Shown here piece by piece: positions 1 to 6,797 of a stretch of 9,093 bases of DNA. The translations under genes and the position numbers were made by a program. The stretch is from an uncultured Planctomycetaceae bacterium (GTDB lineage: Bacteria > Planctomycetota > Planctomycetia > Pirellulales > Pirellulaceae): NCBI GenBank assembly GCA_937967665.1, contig CALBSZ010000212.1, positions 1-9,093 of the forward strand. Reading direction: 5' to 3'. Numbering within the stretch: the stretch's first letter is position 1; each line of letters begins with the position of its first letter. A model generated the notes under the pieces. The model did no database searches. It worked only from the letters and a program-made list of their open reading frames with translations, and had not been told where the DNA came from.

Positions 1-1178
1 AAGTTTTCGTGATGAAAGAAGTCGACCAACTGCATTCCCACGCCGCCGATATTGCCGATGCCCATTACCATGGCGGACCGATCGACCATGGCCACGATCT
101 GCTCGGCGATTTCCTTTGCGGACCAGCCGCCCGCTTGCGTGATTTGCGAACGTGCCACACCAGCCGCCAACGCCCGCTTCAGGAAGATATCGGTGCCGGT
201 GCCGATCAAGACGATGTGACTGGCCGTGTCCCACTTTGCCACCATGTCGGCAAGCTGGCGGGAACGGTCCTCGCGATCGGCGCGGCAATTAAAGACCGCG
301 ATTCGCTGCTCCGCCTGTGGCACATGCTCGGCCGCCAGATGCCAGATGATTTCGCTGGACTGCGGGTCGTTGGCGGCGAATCCGTTGACAAATACGACCT
401 GCCGGTCGGCCACCGCGACTTCGTGCTTCGTCATCACGCCGGCGTCCGGACAGGCCGCCCACATTCCCGCCAGCGCCGTCGCGCGATCGATACCCAGGTC
501 CGCAGAAACACTCAACGCCAGCGCCACATTTTCAGGATGCTCGATGTAGGCGAAACCTTGCATTTCATCCGCCGTCACTTCCGCGATGTCGTCGGGAGTG
601 GTCGCGCGGACCTGCGAGCCGCGGTCCGCCGCCGCGTCCTCCAGCACATGCAGCAAGGCTTGCTCGGCCGTGTACAGCCTGCCGCCGACGGGGGCTGTCC
701 CCGCCAGGGCGCGCGCTACATGTTCGGCCGTGGGTCCCATGACGTCCAGGTGATCGGGTCGCGCGTTGGTAACGACGCTATGCGTCGAACGAAGTAGCTT
801 GAGTTCACAGAGCGATTGCAGCGCGGGTTGCAAGGCCATGCACTCCATGACAATCGCTTCCGCCTGACACCTGGCCGCAGCGCGGACGACACTCACCTGT
901 TCGATCACATTTGTCCTGCCAATGCGAATCACCGGTTGTTCGCGGCCATCGGGCAGGATCATCTGCGCCAGCGTGCCGGTTGTTTTGGCGAACGTGCGAA
1001 TGCCTCCCGCGCGGAGTCCGGCTGCAATGAGTCGCGTGACGCCTGACTTGCCGCGTGTGCCGTTCACATGAATGCGAATCGGAATGCGGGTGAGATGGCG
1101 ATAGTGTGAACGGGATTCGATGAGTCCCAGCAAAATCAGCAGGCCGGTGATTCCGGCAATGAAAAGCATGCCCACCAT
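1..1178 (-). CDS. pgsB: Poly-gamma-glutamate synthase subunit PgsB/CapB (Mur-ligase-like), 3' end cut off by window edge
   Basis: ATP-dependent amide ligase that activates the gamma-carboxylate of glutamate and elongates poly-gamma-glutamate at the membrane, normally together with PgsC and PgsA. The window holds 392 codons and no stop; Bacillus PgsB is about 393 residues, so only a few codons should be missing. Visible features: an N-terminal hydrophobic helix (residues 4-20), a Mur-ligase-type P-loop GTRGKS at 40-45 preceded by HVN, KTTGT at 65-69, an ECMA motif, DHLDVMGPT at 142-150, VNGFAAND at 264-271, NCRADR at 297-302 and GIGNIGG near the end. All match the order in Bacillus PgsB as I remember it. 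The ATG at 1178 is chosen because an in-frame TGA lies upstream with no other start between, and a strong Shine-Dalgarno sits 6 nt before it. It is transcribed away from trkA. PgsC would be expected just beyond the left edge. Confidence 0.93.
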   Translation of the reverse strand, partial: MVGMLFIAGITGLLILLGLIESRSHYRHLTRIPIRIHVNGTRGKSGVTRLIAAGLRAGGIRTFAKTTGTLAQMILPDGREQPVIRIGRTNVIEQVSVVRAAARCQAEAIVMECMALQPALQSLCELKLLRSTHSVVTNARPDHLDVMGPTAEHVARALAGTAPVGGRLYTAEQALLHVLEDAAADRGSQVRATTPDDIAEVTADEMQGFAYIEHPENVALALSVSADLGIDRATALAGMWAACPDAGVMTKHEVAVADRQVVFVNGFAANDPQSSEIIWHLAAEHVPQAEQRIAVFNCRADREDRSRQLADMVAKWDTASHIVLIGTGTDIFLKRALAAGVARSQITQAGGWSAKEIAEQIVAMVDRSAMVMGIGNIGGVGMQLVDFFHHEN

Positions 1179-1184
1179 CTCGAG

Positions 1185-1190
1185 CCCTCC
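1185..1190 (-). promoter_or_regulatory. Shine-Dalgarno of pgsB
   Basis: On the minus strand GGAGGG lies 6 nt upstream of the ATG at 1178. It is one of only two strong ribosome binding sites in the window and fixes the pgsB start. A second ATG in another frame overlaps the site (just upstream) but opens only a short ORF unrelated to the family. Confidence 0.8.
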
Positions 1191-1226
1191 ATGGCTGACG
1201 GCAGTAACGGAAACCCTCTTGCTGGA

Positions 1227-1520
1227 TCAACCGCATGGATCCAGGAAGACAGACGACGCCCCGCTTGATGCCCAGCGCAGTGCAACAGATGCGCCAACAA
1301 ACAACAGAATTGAACCCATCGAGACATTGCCATGTATCGATGAAACCGCGCGTCCCTGCAGTGGAATCTTTGTTCGTGATGCCGTCAGCGCTCGTCGCAC
1401 GGCGCGTGCTGAAGAAACACGACTGAAACTGTCCGGGACGGCAACGCGCGCTTCGACTCGCGCGGTTGCCCTGGGCGTGATCCTCACGTACTGCGCGCGG
1501 ACTTTCGACGCGTTCTTCAT
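1227..1520 (-). CDS. Doubtful small hypothetical protein upstream of pgsB
   Basis: A 97-codon ORF reading MKNASKVRAQYVRITPRATA at its start; I do not recognise it. The first two thirds are rich in Arg, Ala, Ser and Val. A hydrophobic stretch (about residues 69-80, GSILLFVGASVA) lies near the C-terminus, so a small membrane protein is conceivable. It ends 48 bp before pgsB on the same strand and could be its operon partner. Against it: no Shine-Dalgarno, a perfect CGCGCG hairpin directly upstream of the start, a strong hairpin inside the frame (1440-1470), and no recognisable domain. The frame stays open further upstream to a possible start at 1763, but that extension is low-complexity. GC-rich DNA gives such open frames by chance, so this is more likely non-coding than not. 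Confidence 0.2.
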   Translation of the reverse strand: MKNASKVRAQYVRITPRATARVEARVAVPDSFSRVSSARAVRRALTASRTKIPLQGRAVSSIHGNVSMGSILLFVGASVALRWASSGASSVFLDPCG

Positions 1521-1986
1521 CGCGCGTTGACGCGCGGCCGGTGGTTGTCGTTGTATATCTAACAAAACCGACGGGCAGGAATTACAAAACGGGCTCGTGG
1601 TGTTACCCGCTCCGGGCTTCCGCGGGGTGCTTGAAACCGATTCCGCCGGGCCGCTGGTTGGGTGCGGTGCGATAGCACGTGGGACGCGATTTGGCTTGTC
1701 AGAGCGACATTCCTGCGAAATCACGCCATTTCGGGCCGACATGGTGACGACTTCGCGCCGCACCTAGTCCCCAAATCGGACCTCCATTAGAATTGGCGGT
1801 TTTCCATTTCGCCCCATACACGTCGAAATGATCGGTGCTTTGGAATACGTTTGCTTCCCGCCGACGCGAGGCGGTGCGACTGCATCGGATAGCGACGCAA
1901 TTGGCAGCGGCGGCGAAACGTACCGCGGGTGCACCGTTGAAGACGGCGTGTCTGCGGGCCAGTGAACCGAAAAGCGAGTTGCTCGG
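1521..1986. other. Divergent intergenic region between pgsB side and trkA
   Basis: No convincing gene on either strand. It should contain the trkA promoter and probably the pgsB promoter, but I could not place a well-spaced -35/-10 pair. A locally AT-rich patch at about 1545-1600 (with TATATCTAACAAAA) stands out from the surrounding GC-rich DNA and is the best place to look for promoters. At 1521-1536 the perfect inverted repeat CGCGCG-TTGA-CGCGCG can form a 6-bp hairpin; it has no T-run, so it is not a classical terminator. An in-frame TGA at 1963-1965 closes any upstream extension of trkA. Confidence 0.5.
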
Positions 1987-3327
1987 ATGAGAGCCGTAGT
2001 TTTAGGAGCCGGTACGGTCGGTACATGGATTGCCGAGTTGCTTTGCCAAAATCGGCACAGCGTCACGGTCGTGGACAGCAACCCGGAGCACGCAAAGATT
2101 GTCAATGAAGAACTCGACGTTCGCGCGCTCACGGGTTCGGCTTCGCAGTCGAGTGTCCTGTTTCAGGCGGATGTCCTGGGCGCGGACATCTGCCTGGCGG
2201 TAACCGGGAACGACGAAGTCAACTTGATCGCGGCCAGCATGGCCAAAGCGCTGGGGGCGCGTCGGAGCATCGCCCGCTGTTTCGCGCCGGTCTTTCGAGA
2301 CTTGAGCACATTCGATTACCAGCGTCATTTCAAGATCGATCGCTTGTTGAGTCTCGAGCACTTGACGGCAGCCGAGTTCGCTCGCGAGATCCGCCATCCG
2401 GATTCGGCCGTTGTGGAGCACTTTGCGCGTGGCGAACTCGAGATGCAGGAAGTCACGGTGAACAAGAAGTCGAGCAGCATTGGGACGTTGCTCCGCGACC
2501 TCGAATTGCCCAAGGGCGTCCGCATTGGTTCGATCTACCGCGAAGACAAACTGTGGATCGCGGGCGCCAACGATTCAATCCGATTGCAGGACAAAATGAC
2601 GCTGATCGGGCAGCGCGAGGACATCGACAAAGTGCGCGACATGTTCGAAAAGGACCGTGGCACGAAGATCGGTGTGGTTATCGCGGGGGGAGGCGAAACC
2701 GGTTATCACCTCGCCAGGATGCTCGAAGGTTCCCACTACGCCGTGGTATTGATGGAGCAATCGAAGGAACGCTGCGATCAACTGGCCAGCAGCCTCAGCC
2801 ATACGACGGTCGTCCGCGCGGACGCCACGCGTCGCTCGGTATTGGAAGAGGAGCGGGTCGGCAGCGCGGACGTCTTTGTGGCCTGCACGGGGGACGACGA
2901 GAATAACATCATGGCGGGGGTAGAGGCGCGCGAGATTGGCGCGAAGAAAATTCTGGCTGTCTGCGGTCGCCCGGATTACGCGAACGTGGTTGGCAAGCTG
3001 GGCATTGATATGGCGGTCAGCGAACGCGATGTCATGGCGCGGCAGGTTCTGGGGTTCATGAATACCGGTTCGGTGATCACGCGGATGCCGCTGCCAGGCG
3101 GTCGCATCAGCATCTTTGAATTGGAAGTGAATCCGGGCGTTCCGGCGACGGAACATGTGCTGGCGAAGCTTCACTTGCCCCACGGCTGTCTGATCGCCGC
3201 GATCTTGCGCGAAGACTACGCCCGCGTTCCCGGCGCGGACGACCGCTTGCAACCGGGAGATACCGTCGTGGCGCTGATCGATGACGCGTCCGTCGAAGAG
3301 ACGTTAAGACAATTCACGGTTGGTTAA
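1987..3327 (+). CDS. trkA: Trk system potassium uptake protein TrkA (tandem RCK domains)
   Basis: Peripheral cytoplasmic subunit that binds NAD(H) or adenine nucleotides and gates the TrkH channel. At 446 residues it is close to E. coli TrkA (458) and shows the expected internal duplication RCK_N-RCK_C-RCK_N-RCK_C. The first Rossmann fold has GAGTVG at residues 7-12 with acidic D30 ending the second strand (VVDSN). The second has GGGETG at 234-239 with E257 in the matching place (VLMEQ). Both therefore fit GxGxxG plus a ribose-binding acid, so both sites look competent. RCK_C domains cover about 140-222 and 365-446. The ATG is the only possible start after an in-frame TGA 21 bp upstream; there is no clear Shine-Dalgarno. 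trkH follows after 27 bp, so the two are surely one operon. Confidence 0.96.
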   Translation: MRAVVLGAGTVGTWIAELLCQNRHSVTVVDSNPEHAKIVNEELDVRALTGSASQSSVLFQADVLGADICLAVTGNDEVNLIAASMAKALGARRSIARCFAPVFRDLSTFDYQRHFKIDRLLSLEHLTAAEFAREIRHPDSAVVEHFARGELEMQEVTVNKKSSSIGTLLRDLELPKGVRIGSIYREDKLWIAGANDSIRLQDKMTLIGQREDIDKVRDMFEKDRGTKIGVVIAGGGETGYHLARMLEGSHYAVVLMEQSKERCDQLASSLSHTTVVRADATRRSVLEEERVGSADVFVACTGDDENNIMAGVEAREIGAKKILAVCGRPDYANVVGKLGIDMAVSERDVMARQVLGFMNTGSVITRMPLPGGRISIFELEVNPGVPATEHVLAKLHLPHGCLIAAILREDYARVPGADDRLQPGDTVVALIDDASVEETLRQFTVG

Positions 3328-3354
3328 CGACCCGCACTTCACGATACGTCAAGC

Positions 3355-5193
3355 ATGAACTTCCGTTTACTCTCCAGGCTACTGGGAATTGTGTCCTTGC
3401 TCATCGGCGGCACGATGTTTACCTGCCTGCCATGGGCCTTTCCGGAATTGGGATACCGCAAGCACTTGGAATACGTTTCGCCGCAGGCGTTCGAATATCG
3501 CGGCTTCCTGGGTTTGCTGGTCAGCGTTGGCGTGTGCCTGGTGGTCGGCGCGCTATTCATGCACTTTGGCCGGCACGCCAAAGGACAGCTGTATCGCAAG
3601 GAAGCCATGGCTGTGGTCGGTTTGAGCTGGGTGCTGGCAACCTTCCTGGGCGCCCTGCCTTTCGTGTTCAGCGGAACCTATTGCAGTTCGTCGGTGCGAT
3701 TGTTTCGCGGTGAGGCCAAGCCTCAAGTTGCCAAGTTCGGTTTCTTTCATTGGACTTCGTGGTACGAAATGGAAGACCTGGACGATCCGACGTACGATGC
3801 GTTGGAAGCGCTGCTGTTCACGAACGCCCGCGGGCTCACCGCCCAGCAGTTGGGACCCAAGAAGGTCGCAGACCTGGTTCGGCTGCGCGATTCAAACCGG
3901 CTCTGGCGTCAAGCGATTGTATTTCCTGGAGAAGAACCGACGCCAGCTGATCGAGCCAACCACTATCGGATTCGTTGGGTCAAGATGAACATTGCCGATT
4001 GCCTGTTTGAATCGCAATCCGGTTTCAGTACGACCGGTGCGACGGTGATCTCGGATCTGGAGGACCCGTTTCTGGTTTCGCATTGCGTTCTGTTCTGGCG
4101 CAGCGTTACGCATTTTCTGGGCGGCTTGGGAATCATCGTCTTGTTCGTCGTGATCCTGGGGCAGGGTTCGGCGGGCAAAGCATTGATGCGGGCGGAAATG
4201 CCGGGCCCGACAAAAGAAGGCGCGACGGCTCGCATGCAGCATACGGCGTGGCTGTTTGCCGGTATGTACTGTGGCTTGAATCTGGTGCTGGCCATCCTCC
4301 TCTGGCTCCTGGACCTCTCCGTCTTTGACGCCCTCTGTCACGCCTTCGGAACATTGGCCACGGGAGGCTTCAGTACGTACAACAAGAGCCTTGGGCATTT
4401 TAATAGCGCCGCCATCGATTACGTCGTCATCGTCTTCATGGGACTTGCCGGCACCAATTTCACGTTGCTCTATTTCCTGTTGGTATGGAAACCGAAGATC
4501 CTGCTGAACGACATGGAATGGCGAACGTACGCCTCGATTATTCTCGGCGTCACATTCCTGGTGGTGGTCATCGGCCTGAGCTATGGCGATTTCAAGAACC
4601 TCGCGGAAGCCTTGCGCTTCGGCACGTTCCAGGTGGTTTCCATTATCACAACGACCGGATACGGCACCCACGACTTTGATGGCTGGAACAGTTTCGGCCG
4701 CGCGGTCTTGTTTTTGCTGATGTTTGTCGGTGGCTGTGCCGGCAGCACCGGCGGCGGTTTGAAGGTGATCCGCCACATCTTGTTCGTCAAGATCCTGCGT
4801 TTGGAAATCGAACATGCCTACCATCCTTCCGTTGTGAGGCCCTTCAGGACCGGGGGACCGGCCGTTGAGGATCCCGATTTGCGCACGAACATCCTCGTCT
4901 ACTTCGGCTTGATCTTGATCATTTTTGTGGGGAGCTGGCTGTTTGTCGTAACGTTCGAGTCCGATTTGACTTGGGGCGGTTCCATGGAACACAAGCTGAT
5001 CGATAGTGCCACCAGCATCGCCGCCACGTTGAACAATATCGGTCCGGGCCTGGGAACGGTCGGCGCGACTCAGAATTATGGTCATTTCGGCAGCGGCAGC
5101 AAAATGCTTTTCGTCTGGCTGATGATGCTGGGACGCCTCGAGATTTTCTCCATTTTGGTGCTCTTTTCCCCAGCTTTCTGGAGAAATAGATAA
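3355..5193 (+). CDS. trkH: Trk system potassium uptake protein TrkH (channel subunit) with an extra domain-sized insertion
   Basis: Integral membrane K+ channel subunit of the SKT family, paired with TrkA. Four selectivity-loop repeats are visible in order: SGFSTTGAT (222-230), LATGGFST (334-341), TTTGYG (432-437) and NNIGPG (560-565). The loop glycines G228, G337, G435 and G563 are all kept, which supports K+ selectivity. Glycine-rich GGCAGSTGGGLK follows the third repeat, as is usual. It has 612 residues against about 485 in E. coli or Vibrio. Most of the excess is a hydrophilic segment between the ALPFVFSG helix end (107) and FESQSGF (218), rich in charged residues and Trp, predicted outside the membrane. 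It begins with two conventional helices (about 8-30 and 49-70). The start follows trkA's in-frame TAA and is the only ATG available; no Shine-Dalgarno is evident, so translation may depend on reading through from trkA. Confidence 0.95.
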   Translation: MNFRLLSRLLGIVSLLIGGTMFTCLPWAFPELGYRKHLEYVSPQAFEYRGFLGLLVSVGVCLVVGALFMHFGRHAKGQLYRKEAMAVVGLSWVLATFLGALPFVFSGTYCSSSVRLFRGEAKPQVAKFGFFHWTSWYEMEDLDDPTYDALEALLFTNARGLTAQQLGPKKVADLVRLRDSNRLWRQAIVFPGEEPTPADRANHYRIRWVKMNIADCLFESQSGFSTTGATVISDLEDPFLVSHCVLFWRSVTHFLGGLGIIVLFVVILGQGSAGKALMRAEMPGPTKEGATARMQHTAWLFAGMYCGLNLVLAILLWLLDLSVFDALCHAFGTLATGGFSTYNKSLGHFNSAAIDYVVIVFMGLAGTNFTLLYFLLVWKPKILLNDMEWRTYASIILGVTFLVVVIGLSYGDFKNLAEALRFGTFQVVSIITTTGYGTHDFDGWNSFGRAVLFLLMFVGGCAGSTGGGLKVIRHILFVKILRLEIEHAYHPSVVRPFRTGGPAVEDPDLRTNILVYFGLILIIFVGSWLFVVTFESDLTWGGSMEHKLIDSATSIAATLNNIGPGLGTVGATQNYGHFGSGSKMLFVWLMMLGRLEIFSILVLFSPAFWRNR

Positions 5194-5423
5194 TAGTTGC
5201 CTCTCGACACCATCTCGGAATTCGCGTAAATTACTGAATTCGCATGGCGCGAAGTGGATGCGTCCCGCGGTTGCCGGTTGGAAATGCTGGTCGTCGCGAG
5301 TCCCGATGATGCTCGCGAACCAGGTGAAAATGCAAACCCGAAGCGGCCACGCCCCCTGAATTTGAATTCGTCACCAAACAGAATCTCGGTCAATCGAACC
5401 TGGTAAGTAGAAGCAGAAGAGCC
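5194..5423 (+). promoter_or_regulatory. rplU promoter/leader region
   Basis: A 230-bp gap between trkH and rplU that must hold the rplU promoter, since ribosomal protein genes are strongly expressed. An AT-rich core (GTAAATTACT, about 5226-5235) is flanked by two exact GAATTCGC copies (5218-5225 and 5236-5243). I could not assign a convincing -35/-10 pair. The downstream half contains the hairpin listed separately. Upstream of the rplU ATG there is only a weak purine stretch (AGAAGAG). Confidence 0.4.
5287..5323 (+). ncRNA. Candidate rplU leader hairpin
   Basis: CTGGT (5287-5291) pairs with ACCAG (5319-5323), and CGCGAG (5295-5300) pairs with CTCGCG (5312-5317). An asymmetric internal loop (CGT opposite A) and an 11-nt apical loop separate and close the stems. 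It lies about 100 nt before the rplU start. Many bacterial r-protein operons carry structured autoregulatory leaders, so a regulatory role is plausible; it is inferred from the fold alone, and no U-tract follows. Confidence 0.35.
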
Positions 5424-5741
5424 ATGTACGCGATCATTAACGACGGAAACCAGCAATACAAAGTCCGCGAAGGCCAGCAGCTCGATATCGATTATCGCGA
5501 AGATGCCAGCTCCGGAGAATCGATCGTCTTCGAGCGCGTGTTGGCTGTCGGCGGCGATGACGGCTTGAAACTTGGCAAGCCGACCGTGAGTGGTGCGAGT
5601 GTGACCGCGGAAGTGGTGGGCGTCGTACAAGGGGACAAGGTATACGTCCGGAAATTCCGCCGTCGCAAGAATTCTCGCAGTCGCACCGGGCACCGCCAAA
5701 TCTACACGACGGTCAAGATCGGTACGATTTCCGCAGGTTAG
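5424..5741 (+). CDS. rplU: 50S ribosomal protein L21 (bL21)
   Basis: Structural protein of the large ribosomal subunit that binds 23S rRNA. The 105-residue length is typical. Family hallmarks: MYAIINDGNQQYKVREG at the N-terminus (usual form MYAVIxTGGKQYxV), the VLAVGGDD turn, the GKPTVSGASVTAEVV segment, and the basic C-terminal signature KFRRRKNSRSRTGHRQIYT (residues about 77-95) that contacts rRNA. The ATG is required by the conserved MYA start. In most bacteria rpmA (bL27) follows directly; here nothing resembling bL27 appears in the next 500 bp, so rplU stands alone. It is probably transcribed from its own promoter in the upstream gap, though read-through from trkAH is possible. Confidence 0.97.
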   Translation: MYAIINDGNQQYKVREGQQLDIDYREDASSGESIVFERVLAVGGDDGLKLGKPTVSGASVTAEVVGVVQGDKVYVRKFRRRKNSRSRTGHRQIYTTVKIGTISAG

Positions 5742-5980
5742 CGCACGCCGTGCTCCCACGACGGACAAGGGCTGCCTTGGTGAGCGCCAGACCGCTGCGA
5801 AATTGCTCAGATTGTCGACCACCGCGACAGCCAGGCCCGTCTCGAAGATCGGCTGTTTGGCTAACTCGCAGTCATGGATGTCGATGGAACCCCGCGAATC
5901 TGGGCTTGGTACGCCGGTTGGTGGTCGTGAAAAACAAGCGTATTCACGGCTCAAGGCGAGCGGCAATCGAAAATCGACCC

Positions 5981-6062
5981 GTAGTCCCGCGGCTCCGTTC
6001 CCCGCGTCTCCGCGCCCCGCGGCTCCGCCCGTAGGGCCCTGCGAACGGAGTCGCAGGACTAC
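5981..6062. repeat. Long imperfect inverted repeat (20-bp arms) with an alternative inner hairpin
   Basis: Arms 5981-6000 and 6043-6062 are complementary at 18 of 20 positions; as RNA one mismatch becomes G-U. The right arm also takes part in a competing local hairpin at 6031-6062: GTAG pairs with CTAC, then CCTGCGA (6038-6044) pairs with TCGCAGG (6051-6057) around the loop ACGGAG. The two folds exclude each other. No T-run follows, and the element is 240 bp beyond rplU, so it does not look like that gene's terminator. It resembles a small dispersed REP-like intergenic element, an inference that needs a genome search. Confidence 0.6.
5985..6029. repeat. Three tandem imperfect 15-bp GC-rich units
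   Basis: Three consecutive 15-mers, at 5985-5999, 6000-6014 and 6015-6029, fit the consensus CCCCGCGGCTCCGNN. Units 1 and 3 share an exact 12-mer, CCCGCGGCTCCG. The array is flanked on both sides by the direct heptamer CCCGTAG (5978-5984 and 6028-6034). It lies in non-coding DNA. Confidence 0.7.
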
Positions 6063-6272
6063 AAGCAGCAGGCCAATTCTCTTCTTCCGCTGGGCTCGAT
6101 TGGATTACAATGGGGCTTGTTGTGTGTCGGCAAACAAGTCCCAAAGCTTGTAATATTCACGATTTGCGTCATTCTGCCACAATCGTTTCGTTTTGCCGCG
6201 CAAGATTCGTCAGTTTGCTAGGATTTAGTGAGTACTTCGCGCTGCCCTGGACGCTCTATTTTCGGAACAGTG

Positions 6273-6797
6273 ATGTCGCAGGTTTCACCTCAAACCACGG
6301 GTTTCGACCCCGTTAAGCTGATAGAGACGCATCAGGCGGGAGTCTGGCGCTATCTGCGAGCATTGGGGTGCGAACCGGCTCAGGCAGACGATTTGACGCA
6401 GGAGGCATTCCTGGCAGTGCTGCAGCGGCCGTTTCATGACTACAGTCAGGCGGCCACGGCATCCTACCTGCGCAAGGTCGCGCATAACTTGCTCGTCTCA
6501 CTCAAGCGGCGGGCCGGAAAAGTGACCGCGGTGGAGGATGTGGAAGACCTGGATCGGACGTGGACACGCTGGGCAGGCGCGGACAACGGAGACGAGTACT
6601 TAGAAGCGCTGCGCGAGTGCTTACAGAAGTTAACGGAGCGTGCTCGTTATGCCCTGGATTTGCGTTTTCGAGAGAGGCGGTCGCGACAAGACATCGCCAG
6701 CGCCCTGGAGATCACGGAACACGGCGCGAAGAACTTGATGCAGCGTGCGAAAAAGCAATTGCGCGAGTGTGTGCAGACGAAGATGGAAAGTGAGTGA
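6273..6797 (+). CDS. RNA polymerase ECF-type sigma factor
   Basis: Small sigma-70 family protein that redirects RNA polymerase, here 174 residues. Region 2 covers about 16-80: the WRYLRALGC helix, DDLTQEAF (39-46, the family core motif), then the YLRKVAHNLLVSLKRR helix that contacts the -10 element. A short acidic linker follows. Region 4 covers 117-166 with a helix-turn-helix at about 138-161 (RQDIASALEITEHGAKNLMQRAKKQL). I chose ATG 6273, with GGAA 5 nt upstream, because family similarity starts soon after it. A GTG at 6228 in the same frame would add 15 residues that look like translated leader. The stop overlaps the start of the next gene by 4 bp, implying translational coupling and that the downstream protein controls or is controlled with it. 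The ECF subgroup cannot be assigned by eye. Confidence 0.92.
   Translation: MSQVSPQTTGFDPVKLIETHQAGVWRYLRALGCEPAQADDLTQEAFLAVLQRPFHDYSQAATASYLRKVAHNLLVSLKRRAGKVTAVEDVEDLDRTWTRWAGADNGDEYLEALRECLQKLTERARYALDLRFRERRSRQDIASALEITEHGAKNLMQRAKKQLRECVQTKMESE

Larger units (their letters stand above)
5742..6272. other. Intergenic stretch between rplU and the sigma factor, repeat-bearing, no gene seen
   Basis: No frame on either strand shows a recognisable protein; the open frames read as Pro/Arg/Ser-rich low complexity. The middle third (5978-6062) is an organised set of tandem and inverted repeats. The last 160 bp are distinctly less GC-rich and probably hold the sigma-factor promoter, but no clear motif pair was found. 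AGGA at 6220-6223 precedes a possible GTG start at 6228 for the sigma factor by only 4 nt. Confidence 0.5.

Noticed and set aside
9..797. 262-codon plus-strand ORF
   Set aside because: It is antisense to pgsB, whose minus-strand frame carries many family motifs; the plus frame is Arg/His/Gly-rich with no recognisable domain.
1521..1536. CGCGCG-TTGA-CGCGCG as an intrinsic terminator
   Set aside because: The stem is only 6 bp and neither strand has a T-run after it.
1227..1763. Longer 178-codon version of the small minus-strand ORF upstream of pgsB
   Set aside because: The added N-terminal part is low-complexity, has no ribosome binding site and crosses the CGCGCG hairpin; only the shorter 1227-1520 form was kept, at low confidence.
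2575..3252. 225-codon minus-strand ORF
   Set aside because: Shadow of the well-supported trkA frame; no domain seen.
3892..5085. 397-codon minus-strand ORF
   Set aside because: It lies entirely within trkH on the opposite strand. Its composition (Gln, Asp and Arg runs) is that of a mirrored membrane protein gene, and it has no family resemblance.
5284..5406. 40-codon ORF just upstream of rplU, ending 17 bp before its ATG
   Set aside because: Considered as a leader peptide, but there is no Shine-Dalgarno, the sequence (MLVVASPDDAREPG at its start) shows no attenuation-type codon run, and it overlaps the hairpin.
5383..5406. A T-loop-like TTCGATT on the minus strand
   Set aside because: The flanking bases do not form a 5-bp T stem and no anticodon arm or acceptor stem follows, so it is not a tRNA.
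5082..5966. 294-codon minus-strand ORF spanning rplU
   Set aside because: It covers the rplU coding sequence antisense and runs through the leader and the non-coding gap; no motif or ribosome binding site supports it.
5749..6153. Possible decayed gene between rplU and the sigma factor
   Set aside because: No frame or frame combination shows a recognisable domain; the Pro/Ala/Arg-rich readings come from the tandem GC-rich repeat.
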